Assembly: GCA_003211205.1 (NCBI GenBank)
Contig: QCTJ01000010.1
Location: 1-64,000 of the forward strand
DNA length: 64,000 bases
Origin: Synechococcus sp. AG-673-F03
GTDB lineage: Bacteria; Cyanobacteriota; Cyanobacteriia; PCC-6307; Cyanobiaceae
Direction of reading: 5' to 3'
Shown one piece after another: positions 9,729 through 19,061 of the stretch; the first letter of the stretch is position 1; each line of letters begins with the position of its first letter. The notes under the pieces are model-generated. The model made no database searches, was not told the origin of the DNA, and saw only the letters and a program-made list of their open reading frames with translations. The position numbers were made by a program, and so were the translations under genes.

Positions 9729-10163
9729 TCAAGCTTGCGTGATCGGCTCCTGATCAATCAAAACTAACTTCCAATTATTCGGATCATACTCACCATCACC
9801 AAACATAATATTAGAAGCTTCATCCAAGCATGATGCTTCGACTTCCACCGTTTTTTCAATTTTCTGGTTCCAGAAAGAATAGATATGACCTTCCTCGTAA
9901 TAAGCAAACGGCTTTGATGGCATCTGTGAATCTGGGAGCCAATCATCAAGAGCAATAATGTTATTCGTAATCTCTACAATCATTTTCAACGTATCAATAT
10001 CACCGTCTTCGAAGTAGCCTTGCCAATTCATCTCAGCCCATTTCCCATTGTCCTCCATATACAAAACATAAGCCTCATCTTGAACCGTCTCACGCATCAA
10101 GCAAAAATTTTCGCCAGAAAACTCATATTCAGCGGATTGTAGCTTGTTACTGTCAGACATCAT
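9729..10163 (-). CDS. Hypothetical acidic protein, 144 residues
   Basis: Not recognised. It is strongly acidic, with many Glu/Asp and aromatic residues (YVLYMEDNGKWAEMNWQGYF, then AYYEEGHIYSFWNQK), no signal peptide and no membrane span. The composition suggests a soluble single-domain protein. Two ATG codons in tandem (10163 and 10160) can serve as start. It lies 103 bases upstream of the TPR gene on the same strand and might be co-transcribed with it. Base composition is A+T-rich relative to the core genes, consistent with acquisition or rapid divergence. Confidence 0.6.
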   Translation of the reverse strand: MMSDSNKLQSAEYEFSGENFCLMRETVQDEAYVLYMEDNGKWAEMNWQGYFEDGDIDTLKMIVEITNNIIALDDWLPDSQMPSKPFAYYEEGHIYSFWNQKIEKTVEVEASCLDEASNIMFGDGEYDPNNWKLVLIDQEPITQA

Positions 10164-10548
10164 GAGAAATCATCTTGATCTTGTACGAATCAAAAACACG
10201 AATTAACATTCATTTTATAGGAATTCAAAAATCTAGCATCTCAAATGGGCTATTGAGTTTAGAGCACTAGGCGTGACGATGGTATCCAACACATGTCATG
10301 CACGCCTGACAGAACGGATTTGTTAAGGCGGGTGGGAGGGGAGGAGTGCGTGACATGAACAACCAGCTAATAAACGGTTTTCAATTCGACAGATCTCGAA
10401 AGGACTGGATCACGATATGAAACCAAGCTGAATCTTAATACCAGCAGTTCACCAGGCATTCATGGAAAATAGAAACGACATAAGACATGTAAACTTGTAG
10501 AATCAAAATATCATTTTGGGGTTCCAAGACCTCAATTTCCAGGCAACC
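10164..10548. other. Intergenic gap holding an inverted repeat and a G-rich tract
   Basis: About 385 bases between divergent small genes. It contains no coding frame that I trust. Its one striking element is an inverted repeat at 10292-10357 enclosing a G-rich tract (see separate entry). The rest is A+T-rich and could hold the promoters of both flanking genes. Confidence 0.5.
10292..10357. repeat. Long-range inverted repeat enclosing a G-rich tract
   Basis: The arms CATGTCATGCAC (10292-10303) and GTGCGTGACATG (10346-10357) pair over 12 positions with one mismatch that becomes a G-U wobble in RNA. A nested CGCC/GGCG pair (10303-10306 with 10327-10330) lies inside. The right half of the loop is a purine tract GGCGGGTGGGAGGGGAGGAG, with runs of three to four G. 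In RNA this could fold as a branched hairpin, and on the + strand the G-runs could form a two-layer quadruplex. It may be a small structured RNA or a protein-binding site; nothing proves expression. Confidence 0.45.
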
Positions 10549-10785
10549 ATGGCAAATTCAAGATTGAAAGCAGCCTGTTACGTTGTGCACCTAAATGACG
10601 GTAATCTCTTAATTGAAGTCGATTGCTTTGAAACCTATGCAGAAGCATTGCAACAGTTTAACCTAACTATTGAACTAGGGTCATTTGGCCGTTGGAAAGA
10701 AGTGTATTTAGAGGGAAAAGATAGAGCAGGTCAATTCGTTGATATTTATCATGTTCATGATTTTAGCAAGAACAGGTCAGACTGA
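10549..10785 (+). CDS. Hypothetical small protein, 78 residues
   Basis: A short soluble protein of unknown family. Its sequence suggests a small alpha/beta fold: strand AACYVVHLNDGNLLIEVDCF, helix TYAEALQQFNLTI, strand RWKEVYLEGKD, strand QFVDIYHVHDF. The ATG at 10549 is preferred over a TTG at 10516. Codon use and low G+C match the neighbouring orphan genes. It may be a member of one of the small paralogous families common in marine Synechococcus islands, but I cannot name it. Confidence 0.55.
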   Translation: MANSRLKAACYVVHLNDGNLLIEVDCFETYAEALQQFNLTIELGSFGRWKEVYLEGKDRAGQFVDIYHVHDFSKNRSD

Positions 10786-10923
10786 ACCGAACTCCCTCAG
10801 AATCGAATAAGCCTACATGCAAGGTTCTCCAAACACATACCAAGTCATACAGTCAATTTCGTAGACCGATTTGTGCATGATCAACAGTCATCAGTTCAAT
10901 AGCCCGTTAGAGCCAATCATTCA

Positions 10924-11115
10924 GTGTCATTGGTCTATTTTTGGTACGAATGGGGGAAGACAGCTTCAGCCGCAGAACTGATACTGAGATCAACACGAAG
11001 TGGAGCAGTGCTCATCGACTGGCATTGGTACAAAGATCTATCCGATGAGCAGAGGGGTCTCTACGATGAGCTGATTCAGATCGAGACAGAATTTTATTTG
11101 AGTCCAAGAGACTGA
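10924..11115 (+). CDS. Hypothetical very small protein, 63 residues
   Basis: An unrecognised acidic-to-neutral peptide starting at GTG (10924). It begins with LVYFWYEWGK, has a small helix-like ASAAELILRS, then VLIDWHWYKDLSDEQRGLYDEL, which looks like real protein composition (aromatic core plus charged helix). No signal peptide. Coding status is plausible but rests only on composition and on the same-strand gene before it. Confidence 0.4.
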   Translation: MSLVYFWYEWGKTASAAELILRSTRSGAVLIDWHWYKDLSDEQRGLYDELIQIETEFYLSPRD

Positions 11116-11143
11116 AAGCAACTCGTGAAGGGTCTTACACGGA

Positions 11144-11230
11144 TAGGAATCAAGACACCAATGCAACTCAGAGAATGGTTTACCGACTTGGCTGAAGCAG
11201 AATATGATTAGCGGAGCAAGGCGTAGCTTC
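11144..11230 (+). other. Possible 28-codon peptide frame within the gap after the 63-residue gene
   Basis: From a GTG at 11144, or an ATG at about 11180, a short frame reads MQLREWFTDLAEAEYD and ends with TAG near 11210. The last 16 residues look protein-like. It is below any safe length for calling a gene, and there is no ribosome-binding site to decide it. The end coordinate is approximate. The remainder of 11116-11382 shows nothing else. Confidence 0.2.
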
Positions 11231-11382
11231 TCATACATTCAAAGAGATAACCAGCATTTCAATTAATCATTAGTTCTATTATGAGAAATTTAATTAACAA
11301 CCAATGATGTCGTTTGCAAAGGCGTTAGATCTATACGGGCATCGAACAGAAAAAAGCACGATGATTCGCTGTTGATCCTCCA

Positions 11383-11811
11383 TCACAATGACGAGGGATC
11401 AACTTCTTGACAGGTGCCTATTGCATTGATTTCCATAGTAATATTCCTTTGTTGAATCCTCTGCTCATAGGTGTACTCACTTATAGGATCAAGACTTATT
11501 CGGAATGTTACTTCACTTGTACTGAAACCTTGTCCAGACCTGCCTGTACTAGACAGTACACCGTCAATCATCTCAGCATTCAACCATTGCCCGCCCTTGA
11601 ACATCACCATTCTTCTCTGAGGATCAATGATGAATGTCTTGCTTTGCTTACCTTTGTTTTGCTGAATGGTTTCAGAAATATTTGTATTGGCAACTTTTGA
11701 GGTGAGATCGCCTTTGCAATGGAGATAAATCAGCTCTTCAGCAATCGCAGAATTGCCAGAGATCACCAGAGCAGCAAACAGAGTGGGGAGAATCATTTCT
11801 GTCAGAAACAT
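11383..11811 (-). CDS. Hypothetical exported protein, 142 residues
   Basis: A secreted protein with a Sec signal peptide: after MFLTEM or from MILPTLFAALVISGNSAIAE, cleavage is expected after SAIA. The mature part starts EELIYLHCKGDLTSK and contains a second Cys near the C-terminus (GTCQEVDP), suggesting one disulfide. The body looks all-beta (TFIIDPQRRMVMFKGGQWL). Such small exported Cys-pair proteins are frequent in marine Synechococcus accessory regions; no function is known to me. It lies 20 bases downstream of another small exported protein on the same strand. Confidence 0.65.
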   Translation of the reverse strand: MFLTEMILPTLFAALVISGNSAIAEELIYLHCKGDLTSKVANTNISETIQQNKGKQSKTFIIDPQRRMVMFKGGQWLNAEMIDGVLSSTGRSGQGFSTSEVTFRISLDPISEYTYEQRIQQRNITMEINAIGTCQEVDPSSL

Positions 11812-11831
11812 AGATTATTTCAAACTTTTTG

Positions 11832-12143
11832 CTACTTGACACCAAATGAATAATGAGGACATCTTTGATCAACCCCAGGGTAGAATTTGCAATTGATTTG
11901 TTGCTCGCTCATTGAGGCAAGTTGGTCAATCTTTTCTGGGTATTGATCCATAACCAATCCTATAGCCATTCCTTCATTCATACCTCGATCATATGAGTTC
12001 ATAACGCCTACATTTTCTCCTTTCATGATTGAGCAATAAGCATCAACCATTTGATTGATCATAAATTCAGAACTCATTACAGGCGCTCCAATGACACATG
12101 CTGCTGTGACACCTGAGAGAGCAAGTGAGGAGTTGCGCTTCAT
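11832..12143 (-). CDS. Hypothetical exported protein, 103 residues
   Basis: Starts best at the ATG at 12143 (MKRNSSLALSGVTAACVIG), which gives a standard signal peptide ending near APVMSSE; the frame is open back to 12191. The mature segment is short, with Cys in DAYCSIMKG, NCKFYPG and QRCPHY. The odd number of Cys leaves the pairing unclear. It contains a helical middle (NEGMAIGLVMDQYPEKIDQL). Together with the following gene it forms a pair of small exported proteins, probably one transcript. Function unknown. Confidence 0.6.
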   Translation of the reverse strand: MKRNSSLALSGVTAACVIGAPVMSSEFMINQMVDAYCSIMKGENVGVMNSYDRGMNEGMAIGLVMDQYPEKIDQLASMSEQQINCKFYPGVDQRCPHYSFGVK

Positions 12144-12452
12144 GAGTGATTGACTTTTACCATTAATAGCACTACCTGAAAAACCTGCCATCGTTTGCCA
12201 TAAGCATAAGGCTTGAAGACTCCAATTCCTGAGCTGCTAAAAAATAGCCTTAGAGAATTTTATCTCCTTCATACTCTGTTGGCCTGAGAATGCTTGATTA
12301 GCAGACAAAACGCGGAAGAATCTGATCGCAACTTAAACCGAACGGAAAGCGTAAACCGATCAACTCCTTACTTTGATTCAGGTGGCTTCTTAGGGGACAT
12401 CAATCAACTGATCAACACGACATGAAATCAGCAGAACCTTTTTGATTGGTGC
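12144..12452. other. Intergenic gap at the right edge of the accessory stretch
   Basis: About 309 bases between the small exported protein and the end of ccsA. I see no gene or strong hairpin. A T-run near 12437 on the + strand has no stem next to it, so no terminator for either neighbour is called. Confidence 0.5.
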
Positions 12453-13421
12453 TTACTCAAAAAACCAACCATAGCTGTGCAATCCGATGCCAAGAAGATT
12501 GACTCCGATATAACACACAACAATCACCACCAAACCGGAAGCGGCGACAAGCGCCGGACGCCGACCTTGCCAGCCACGGCTCAGACGTGTGTGGAGATAG
12601 GCGGCGTAGACCAGCCAGCAAATCAACGCCCAAGTTTCTTTGGGATCCCAACTCCACCAACTTCCCCAGGCCTCATTCGCCCAAACGGCCCCACTAATGA
12701 TGCCGACGGTGAGCAACAGAAATCCCACGGTGATCGTGCGATAGCTCAAACTGTCGAGCTGCTCGGTGCGACTGAAGTGAATGGATGAAAGCTGAACTTC
12801 CGGCGGGTTCCATACCGCAACACCACCTTCTACGGAGGGAACTTTCGGTCGTCGATAAGCACCTGTTCCGATGGAGCTACTCCGCAGTTCCAGCTCTTCA
12901 CCACGGTCCGTCAGCAGCACGGCAACCGACAGCAGTGACCCCACCATCAGAGCCGCATAGCTGACCATGATCACACTCACATGCATCACCAACCAGCTAC
13001 TCCGCAGGGCCGGCACGAGTGGTGATGCTTGCTGCAGCTGGTCGGGCAGCGCAAAGCTGGCAAAGGCAATGCAGCCAAGACCCATCGGTGTGGCGGCAGC
13101 TGCCACCAGAGGCGACGACCAGTTGCGTTCAACCAGAAGCTGGGTGAGTGTGCAGGCCCAGGCCAGAAAACAGAGCGATTCGTAGAGGTTACTGATCGGG
13201 AAGTGTCCGGATTGCCACCAGCGCAGCACAAGCTGAGAGGTGAGCAAGAAGTTGGAAAGGGCGATCAGTGAGCGCACACCGCTGGAGCTCCGACCCTTGG
13301 AGAGTGCCCAAAAACTCCAGGGCAACGCAATCAACAAAAAGCCAAAGGCCATCAGACCCAGAAGCAGAACAGGTTCCGAAACGATCGCTTCCAGACCGGA
13401 AAACCCCATCAACCACCTCAA
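12453..13421 (-). CDS. ccsA: Cytochrome c biogenesis protein CcsA (system II heme handling)
   Basis: A 322-residue polytopic membrane protein of the System II cytochrome c maturation pathway. With CcsB (not seen here) it carries heme across the thylakoid or plasma membrane and attaches it to apocytochromes. The diagnostic WWD motif [11 protein letters not shown] is at about 252-262, and the heme-ligand His candidates are in VMHVSV (about 147), AYLHTRL and GLHSYGW near the end. Six to eight hydrophobic helices are visible. Some databases name this subunit CcsB by the bacterial convention. It lies 37 bases after lptF on the same strand. Confidence 0.93.
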   Translation of the reverse strand: MRWLMGFSGLEAIVSEPVLLLGLMAFGFLLIALPWSFWALSKGRSSSGVRSLIALSNFLLTSQLVLRWWQSGHFPISNLYESLCFLAWACTLTQLLVERNWSSPLVAAAATPMGLGCIAFASFALPDQLQQASPLVPALRSSWLVMHVSVIMVSYAALMVGSLLSVAVLLTDRGEELELRSSSIGTGAYRRPKVPSVEGGVAVWNPPEVQLSSIHFSRTEQLDSLSYRTITVGFLLLTVGIISGAVWANEAWGSWWSWDPKETWALICWLVYAAYLHTRLSRGWQGRRPALVAASGLVVIVVCYIGVNLLGIGLHSYGWFFE

Positions 13422-13458
13422 GCAGAGGGCGTACTGATATTTATTCTGACGGTCTGAC

Positions 13459-14625
13459 TCATCGACTGGCCTGCCTTAGTAAGAATCCGCCACCAGCTAG
13501 GGAGATCAACACAGGACTCCAAGCCGCAAGCAGCGGCGGAAGCGTGCCTTTGACACCAAGGGAACTGAAACTGAAACTCAGCACGTAGTAAACCAAGATC
13601 AGCACGACGCTGATGCCGAAACCCTGGCTGCGACTGGTTCGGCTGTTGGGTTTAGCACCAAGACTCGCACCAATCAAACCAAAGACAAGACATGCCATCG
13701 GCAGAGTGAATTTCTCCTGAATCCTGACCTGAAGTCGACGAGCCTCTTTAGTATCACCAGCATTCAGAAGAAGTTGTTCGGCCTGCAGCGCTTCAGCCAC
13801 CGTCATGTTGTTGGCATCCTTAGGAAGCTTGGCAATACGAATTGGAGCAGCACTAAGCGGATAGAGGTACCTGACAAAATCTGCCGAAGTGGTGCTGCCA
13901 GAGGGGGTGAGAGTCAGGATCTGCCCGTTTAAAAACTCCCATTTGGCTTCTCTCTCGTTCCAATTAGCGCTTTCGGCTACCAACATTTGTGTGAACCCCC
14001 TCCGGGAAAAATCGAGCACTGTTACGCCTGTCATGGTGCCGTCACGAAATTTGCTGGCATAGAACAGCTGAACCAACCCCTTCCCGGTGGAACCGTCAGG
14101 TTGCTGGATAGATCCGAACCGTGAATAAACAATGTTGTCGCCTTTCTCAGTGGCGATCGACTTCCCGAGTGCTCTGCGCAAAGTGATCTCAGCAGAACGA
14201 TTGCTTCGGGGCACCACTACGTCATTGAAAACAAATGTCAGACTCGACATAACAAGAGCCAAAGCAAGCGCTGGCAGGATCATTCGGGTGGCCGTGACGC
14301 CCACGCTGCGTAGAGCAGTGAGTTCGCTGTTTGCAGATAAACGGCTATAGGCAAGAAGGGTGGCCATCAGGGTGGCCATCGGGAAGGAAATCACCAGAAA
14401 ACTGGGCAGACGCTGCAACAGCACCTGGACAGCAATCAGAACGGGAAGACCAGATTCAACGATTTTTCTCACAAGTTCAAACATCACCCCAACCGACAGC
14501 GACACAACCGTGAAGGCGGCGACTGCAAACAACAGTGGGCTGATCAGCTCGACGATGAGCCAACGATCGAGAAGCGGAATGCGCCGAAGAAGAGTGCGGA
14601 CCCTCTGATTAATTGATTGCATCAC
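13459..14625 (-). CDS. LptF/LptG-family lipopolysaccharide export permease
   Basis: A 388-residue inner-membrane permease of the YjgP/YjgQ family. Three N-terminal transmembrane helices (about 20-120), a periplasmic beta-jellyroll-like domain (about 130-270, e.g. [20 protein letters not shown]) and three C-terminal helices match the family. With LptB it extracts lipopolysaccharide from the inner membrane. Only one permease gene is present, which I recall as usual in cyanobacteria. Its start overlaps the lptB stop by four bases, so it is coupled in an lptA-lptB-lptF operon. Confidence 0.88.
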   Translation of the reverse strand: MMQSINQRVRTLLRRIPLLDRWLIVELISPLLFAVAAFTVVSLSVGVMFELVRKIVESGLPVLIAVQVLLQRLPSFLVISFPMATLMATLLAYSRLSANSELTALRSVGVTATRMILPALALALVMSSLTFVFNDVVVPRSNRSAEITLRRALGKSIATEKGDNIVYSRFGSIQQPDGSTGKGLVQLFYASKFRDGTMTGVTVLDFSRRGFTQMLVAESANWNEREAKWEFLNGQILTLTPSGSTTSADFVRYLYPLSAAPIRIAKLPKDANNMTVAEALQAEQLLLNAGDTKEARRLQVRIQEKFTLPMACLVFGLIGASLGAKPNSRTSRSQGFGISVVLILVYYVLSFSFSSLGVKGTLPPLLAAWSPVLISLAGGGFLLRQASR

Positions 14626-15350
14626 AGCTGGAATCCCTCGCCGAGGTAGTGACGGCGAACCAATGGGTCAGATGCCACCTGGTCGGAAAGCCCTGAGGCA
14701 AGAACGCTGCCATCCGTGAGGATGTAAGCCCGATCTGTGATCGCCAGAGTTTCCCTCACGTTGTGATCGGTGATCAGAATCCCCATCCCGCGTTGACGCA
14801 ACGCCTGAATCAGTTGCTGCAGGTCAGCCACAGCCAGTGGATCCACCCCAGCGAAAGGCTCATCAAGGAGCAGATAACGCGGTCCTTCAAGCCCGACCGC
14901 CAGAGCACGGGCCACTTCGCAACGGCGACGTTCGCCGCCAGAAAGCTGGAAACCCATGCGATTTAGAAAGGGTTGCAGATGAAAATCATCAATCAGCTGA
15001 TGCAGGCGCTCGCGGGCCTGTGGCTTCGCAAGACCGGTCTGGGCAAGAACGAGCTCCAGATTCTCCCGGACAGTTAATTGCCTAAAAACACTGGGTTCTT
15101 GAGGCAGGTAACCGATCCCGAGCCGTGCCCTCTGAGGCATGGAAAGACTGGCAATAGGATGTCCATCCATCAAAATCTCGCCTTGATCGGGCTTAAGCAG
15201 GCCGATGACGAGATTGAAGCTTGTGGTTTTACCGGCACCATTTGGCCCCAGAAGACCGATCACTTCACCCGGTTCCAGCGTCAGCGTGAGGTCTTTGACC
15301 AGAGGTCGACCTCCTAGGGCGAGAGAGACCCGATTGAGGCTGAGACTCAT
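14622..15350 (-). CDS. lptB: LPS export ABC transporter ATP-binding protein LptB
   Basis: A 242-residue ABC ATPase. Walker A GPNGAGKT at 35-42, Q-loop at YLPQEPSVF (about 81-89), signature LSGGE at 136-140, and Walker B LLLDEP at 160-165, followed by the H-loop ITDHNVRE. The full-length match to LptB, including the GIGYLPQEPSVFR segment, distinguishes it from other ABC ATPases. It powers LPS extraction and transport together with the downstream permease. It overlaps lptA by four bases on one side and the permease by four on the other. Confidence 0.93.
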   Translation of the reverse strand: MSLSLNRVSLALGGRPLVKDLTLTLEPGEVIGLLGPNGAGKTTSFNLVIGLLKPDQGEILMDGHPIASLSMPQRARLGIGYLPQEPSVFRQLTVRENLELVLAQTGLAKPQARERLHQLIDDFHLQPFLNRMGFQLSGGERRRCEVARALAVGLEGPRYLLLDEPFAGVDPLAVADLQQLIQALRQRGMGILITDHNVRETLAITDRAYILTDGSVLASGLSDQVASDPLVRRHYLGEGFQL

Positions 15351-15811
15351 TGCGTCAACTGGGTCTGCGCTGGCTGGTCCGGGCGCAGGATCATGGTTGA
15401 GCGCACCTGTCCGCCACTCGATGGCACTGCGACAGCCCGCTCATCCTCAAGGTTGTAGGTCACACGTTCAGCCCTGAGTGTGCTGCCATCTTCCTGCACC
15501 ACGTCGACATCACCACTCAACACCAAGCGTCCCTCGCGACTGAAGTACTGAGCCTGACGTGAGGTCGCCACCATTCCTCGGGAAGGGTAAACGATGCGGA
15601 CATTGCCGATAGCAGTGACCACTCCCGTGACGTTGTCGGCTGTCTGACTGTCGGATTCGATCGTGATCAAGTCGACGTCAGATGAGGGACCCTCAAGAGG
15701 GGCAACAACCTCTTGCGCGAGAGAAGGTCCGGTCAAGGCCAGTAGCAGACCCCCGCACCAGATCATGGAAGCGCGGAGCACAGTCATCGATCGCTGAAAC
15801 GGTGGGAACAC
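15347..15811 (-). CDS. lptA: LptA/OstA-domain periplasmic LPS transport protein
   Basis: A 154-residue exported protein with a single OstA/LptA beta-jellyroll domain. The N-terminus holds a signal peptide (TVLRASMIWCGGLLLALTG, cleaved near SLAQE); the better start may be the Met at 15787. Conserved features are TADNVTGVVTAIGNVRIVYP, ATSRQAQYFSREGRLVLSG and DVDVVQEDGSTLRAE, repeats typical of LptA. LptA forms the bridge that passes lipopolysaccharide across the periplasm. Its stop overlaps lptB by four bases. Confidence 0.85.
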   Translation of the reverse strand: MFPPFQRSMTVLRASMIWCGGLLLALTGPSLAQEVVAPLEGPSSDVDLITIESDSQTADNVTGVVTAIGNVRIVYPSRGMVATSRQAQYFSREGRLVLSGDVDVVQEDGSTLRAERVTYNLEDERAVAVPSSGGQVRSTMILRPDQPAQTQLTQ

Positions 15812-15856
15812 GATCGGTTCAGGAGCTGAAAAAGGAATGAATTATGGTCCCACGAA

Positions 15857-16216
15857 TCACTCGGCCGCAAGCAGTCGGGGTGGCGGTAGGACCTCCGGGT
15901 CTTCGCCGCGCTGAAGGGCCTTCAGTCGGTCAGCGACAGCCGTATGCAACGCGTCAAGGTCAAGTCCCAGCGCGCTAGGCAATGAGGGCCTGAGACGTCC
16001 GATGCCTTCACCGAGAAGGATGGTTGCACCGCGTGTGTTTCCCCGTTCGAGGTGAACATGGGCGACAGCGATCTGAACGATCGCCTGAATCAACTTGCGG
16101 TCGGGATTGATCTGTTCATGCCAGATCTCCTCAAAGGCATCGTGGGCCTCGTACCAGGCTCCGGAATTGAATAGTTCCAGAGCCTGCGGGAAACGGGGAT
16201 CGTCAGCCGGACTCAA
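15857..16216 (-). CDS. DUF309 domain protein
   Basis: A 119-residue protein with the DUF309 signature: FNSGAWYEAHDAFEEIWHEQ (about 16-35), followed by LIQAIVQIAVAHVHLERGN (about 42-60). The family is small and helical, with conserved His, Glu and Trp residues and no established activity. Its start overlaps the typA stop by four bases (16213-16216), so it is translated with typA. The C-terminal tail (VLPPPRLLAAE) is lineage-specific. Confidence 0.85.
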   Translation of the reverse strand: MSPADDPRFPQALELFNSGAWYEAHDAFEEIWHEQINPDRKLIQAIVQIAVAHVHLERGNTRGATILLGEGIGRLRPSLPSALGLDLDALHTAVADRLKALQRGEDPEVLPPPRLLAAE

Positions 16217-18015
16217 CGCTTGGCCATCCTCTTGGCAGGAAGTTTGCGCAGACGAATCGATTCCGGAGTGACCTCAAGCATTTCGCCGGGGCCGATGTAT
16301 TCGAGTGCCCGCTCCAGCGTCATCTGCACAGGCGACTGAAGGGTGTCGAGTTCTTCAGCACCCGCGGAACGCATGTTGGTGAGCTGCTTCGACTTGCAGA
16401 CATTGATCTCGAGATCCTGAGGACGATTGTTCTCACCGATGATCATGCCCTTGTAGACCTTGGTTCCTGGGGCAATGAAGTACTGACCGCGGTCTTCGGC
16501 GTTCTTGAGGGCATAGAAGGTGGCCGTTCCCTCTTCAAATGCGATCAATACACCGTTGCGGCGGGTGTCGAAATCACCCGTCATCGGACGGTATTCGAAG
16601 AAGGAATGGCTCATGATCCCTTCACCACGGGTGGCGCGGATGAATTCACCACGGAAACCAATCAGGCCACGGGAAGGAACGACAAATTCCAACTGTGTGC
16701 GGCCATCAGCACTGGTTTCCATGTTCTGCATCTCAGCCTTGCGTGATCCCAGCTTTTCGATGCAGCTGCCAACAGCGGCTTCGGGGACGTCCATGACAAG
16801 GGTCTCAACGGGCTCGCAGGGTGTGCCGTCGATGGTCCTGAAAATCACCTGTGGCTGGGACACCTGAAATTCATAACCCTCCCGTCGCATGGTTTCAATG
16901 AGGATGCCGAGGTGCAATTCACCTCGACCACTCACTGCAAAACGATCAGGTGAGTCCGTGTCTTCAACGCGCAGAGCAACGTTGGTAAGCAGCTCACGCT
17001 GAAGACGGTCGCGCAGCTGACGGCTGGTCACAAACTTGCCTTCTTTGCCTGCAAATGGTGAGTCGTTGACCACAAAGGTCATCTGCAGGGTTGGCTCATC
17101 CACCTTGATGAGTGGAAGTGCCTTGGGTTCATCCGGACAGGCGATCGTCTCGCCGATATTGACTTCATCGAAACCGGCAACAGCCACCAGATCGCCAGCA
17201 CTGGCTTCAGCGATGTCCACGCGCTGCAGACCCTCAAAGCCCAGCAGTTTGCTGATCCGGCCTTTCTTGAGGTTGCCATCATCTTTAATCAGAACTGCAT
17301 TCTGACCCTGCTTGATGACGCCGTTGTGCACCCGGCCAATGATGATCCGACCGAGAAAATCGGAGTAATCAAGTGTGGTGATCTGAAGCTGCAGAGGCTT
17401 GGTGGAATCGCCAACCGGAGGCGGAACATGGCGGAGGATTGCATCGAAGAGCGGACGCATGGTGTCGCTCTCTGTTTTCATATCGGGCTTGGCGAATCCA
17501 CCCAGGCCGCTTCCAAATAAATAAGGGAAATCACACTGGTCGTCGTCAGCTCCGAGCTCAAGGAACAGATCCAGCACCTTGTCGACAGCAGTTTCAGGAT
17601 CAACCCGAGCACGATCAATCTTGTTAACGAAAACGATGGGACGCAGACCCTGCTCGAGCGCTTTTTTCAGCACAAAACGGGTCTGAGGCATCGGTCCTTC
17701 ATTGGCATCAACGATCAACAGGCAACCGTCCACCATGCCGAGCACACGCTCCACCTCACCGCCGAAATCAGCGTGTCCAGGGGTGTCAACAATATTGATG
17801 CGGGTGTCGTTGTAAGTGACAGCCGTGTTCTTGGAAAGAATGGTGATTCCGCGCTCACGCTCCAGATCGTTGGAATCCATGACGCAAGTAGGGACTGCTT
17901 CGTTGTCACGGAAAATGCCTGACTGGGCCAGCAGTGAGTCGACCAGGGTCGTCTTTCCATGGTCAACGTGGGCGATGATCGCGATATTGCGAATCGCCTT
18001 TTGCTGGGCGCTCAT
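16213..18015 (-). CDS. typA: Ribosome-associated translational GTPase TypA/BipA
   Basis: A 600-residue translational GTPase, the normal TypA length. G1 is [10 protein letters not shown] at about 15-24, G2/switch I is in [15 protein letters not shown]3 is [12 protein letters not shown]4 is NKIDRA near 131, then domain II, an EF-G-like domain III and the C-terminal TypA-specific domain with the positively charged end ([13 protein letters not shown]). It binds the 70S ribosome and helps late 50S assembly and stress adaptation. It is the first gene of a minus-strand run through DUF309 and the lpt genes. Upstream (18016-18201) is a gap without a gene. Confidence 0.95.
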   Translation of the reverse strand: MSAQQKAIRNIAIIAHVDHGKTTLVDSLLAQSGIFRDNEAVPTCVMDSNDLERERGITILSKNTAVTYNDTRINIVDTPGHADFGGEVERVLGMVDGCLLIVDANEGPMPQTRFVLKKALEQGLRPIVFVNKIDRARVDPETAVDKVLDLFLELGADDDQCDFPYLFGSGLGGFAKPDMKTESDTMRPLFDAILRHVPPPVGDSTKPLQLQITTLDYSDFLGRIIIGRVHNGVIKQGQNAVLIKDDGNLKKGRISKLLGFEGLQRVDIAEASAGDLVAVAGFDEVNIGETIACPDEPKALPLIKVDEPTLQMTFVVNDSPFAGKEGKFVTSRQLRDRLQRELLTNVALRVEDTDSPDRFAVSGRGELHLGILIETMRREGYEFQVSQPQVIFRTIDGTPCEPVETLVMDVPEAAVGSCIEKLGSRKAEMQNMETSADGRTQLEFVVPSRGLIGFRGEFIRATRGEGIMSHSFFEYRPMTGDFDTRRNGVLIAFEEGTATFYALKNAEDRGQYFIAPGTKVYKGMIIGENNRPQDLEINVCKSKQLTNMRSAGAEELDTLQSPVQMTLERALEYIGPGEMLEVTPESIRLRKLPAKRMAKR

Positions 18016-18201
18016 AGGAGTCTGTAGGTGGCGGAATGTCTCTTGGCGCCGGGGGGCGCAGTCGACGCACCTTATCTCAACGTGAGATCGTTTCGGGTCG
18101 ATGTGGACGGTCTGGCTGAAGGTTGCTCCAGATCAACGCCCGAGAGCAGCGCAAATGATCAGTCGCGCAGAACGACTGCCAATCAGATCGAGTTTCAACC
18201 A

Positions 18202-18954
18202 TCAACCTCCATTGGCCAGGCGACGTGCGGGCTCAAACCTTCGCAATGCATCCGCTGAACCTTCAAATCGCCAGTGCCAAGGCTCGTAGCTGACACCCTG
18301 CGAATTCACTGCAGGGAATGAAAGCGTGAAGTGATAGCTGGCTGCATGATCCTGAAGCCAACTGAAGGCGTCGGTCTGTTCAAAGGAGGCGGAAAGATTC
18401 GTTGCTGGATCGGCCCCATCACCGAGGTCGACGGCATAGCCAGTGCTGTGTTCGGAATAACCGGGTGGCGCGGAGACCTTGGCCCGCTCTGCGGCCGTTT
18501 GATTTCGCTCTGATTTGACGTCGAAGAAAATACTTTTTTGGAGCTCCTGGGAGCGATAACCGCTCAGCAATCTCAGATCAACACCGTCAGCTGCAGCCGC
18601 ACGACGCATGGCATCAAGAGAGATAGCGGCGTCTCGATGCAATTCAATGCCCGCCTCCACTGGCACCAGTTGATCCACGACAGCTTCCGCGTAGGGGAAA
18701 TGCCCCAACAGGCGACCATCACGTCCTGGTTGTTCATCAATGCCCTCCACCACTTGGGTTTTGGAACCGAAGGGCAGCAGTTCCGGCAGAAACATCACTG
18801 TGGACAGCGACAGTGAGAAAACAACCCCACAGGTGAGAAGAAGACCTAAACCACTCCCCCGCTTCGGTTGAGAGGAACGTCTGCGGCGTGCGATGGGGAT
18901 GTCATCGCGGCTGCTGTCACGCTTCCTGCTGCGGGTGGCGACAGCCCGAGACAA
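18202..18954 (-). CDS. D-alanyl-D-alanine carboxypeptidase, M15B (VanY-like)
   Basis: A 250-residue membrane-anchored zinc peptidase. A basic N-terminus is followed by one hydrophobic helix (LGLLLTCGVVFSLSLSTVMF, about 35-54) that anchors it with the catalytic part in the periplasm. The M15 motifs are LLSGYRS (about 138), SEHSTGYAVDLGD with the first zinc ligands His and Asp, and EPWHWRFEG with the last His. It removes terminal D-Ala from peptidoglycan stem peptides. It starts at a TTG (18954), an uncertain choice. Divergent from chlP, with about 107 bases between them. Confidence 0.88.
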   Translation of the reverse strand: MSRAVATRSRKRDSSRDDIPIARRRRSSQPKRGSGLGLLLTCGVVFSLSLSTVMFLPELLPFGSKTQVVEGIDEQPGRDGRLLGHFPYAEAVVDQLVPVEAGIELHRDAAISLDAMRRAAAADGVDLRLLSGYRSQELQKSIFFDVKSERNQTAAERAKVSAPPGYSEHSTGYAVDLGDGADPATNLSASFEQTDAFSWLQDHAASYHFTLSFPAVNSQGVSYEPWHWRFEGSADALRRFEPARRLANGG

Positions 18955-19061
18955 AAGAGCACTTCAATGATGTTTCGATCGTAAGGGGGTGCGCCAGTCC
19001 CGGCGGCGAAACAACGGATTGAGGTGTAGCTTCAATTTAGAGTCCAGCGGAGTGTGCTGAG

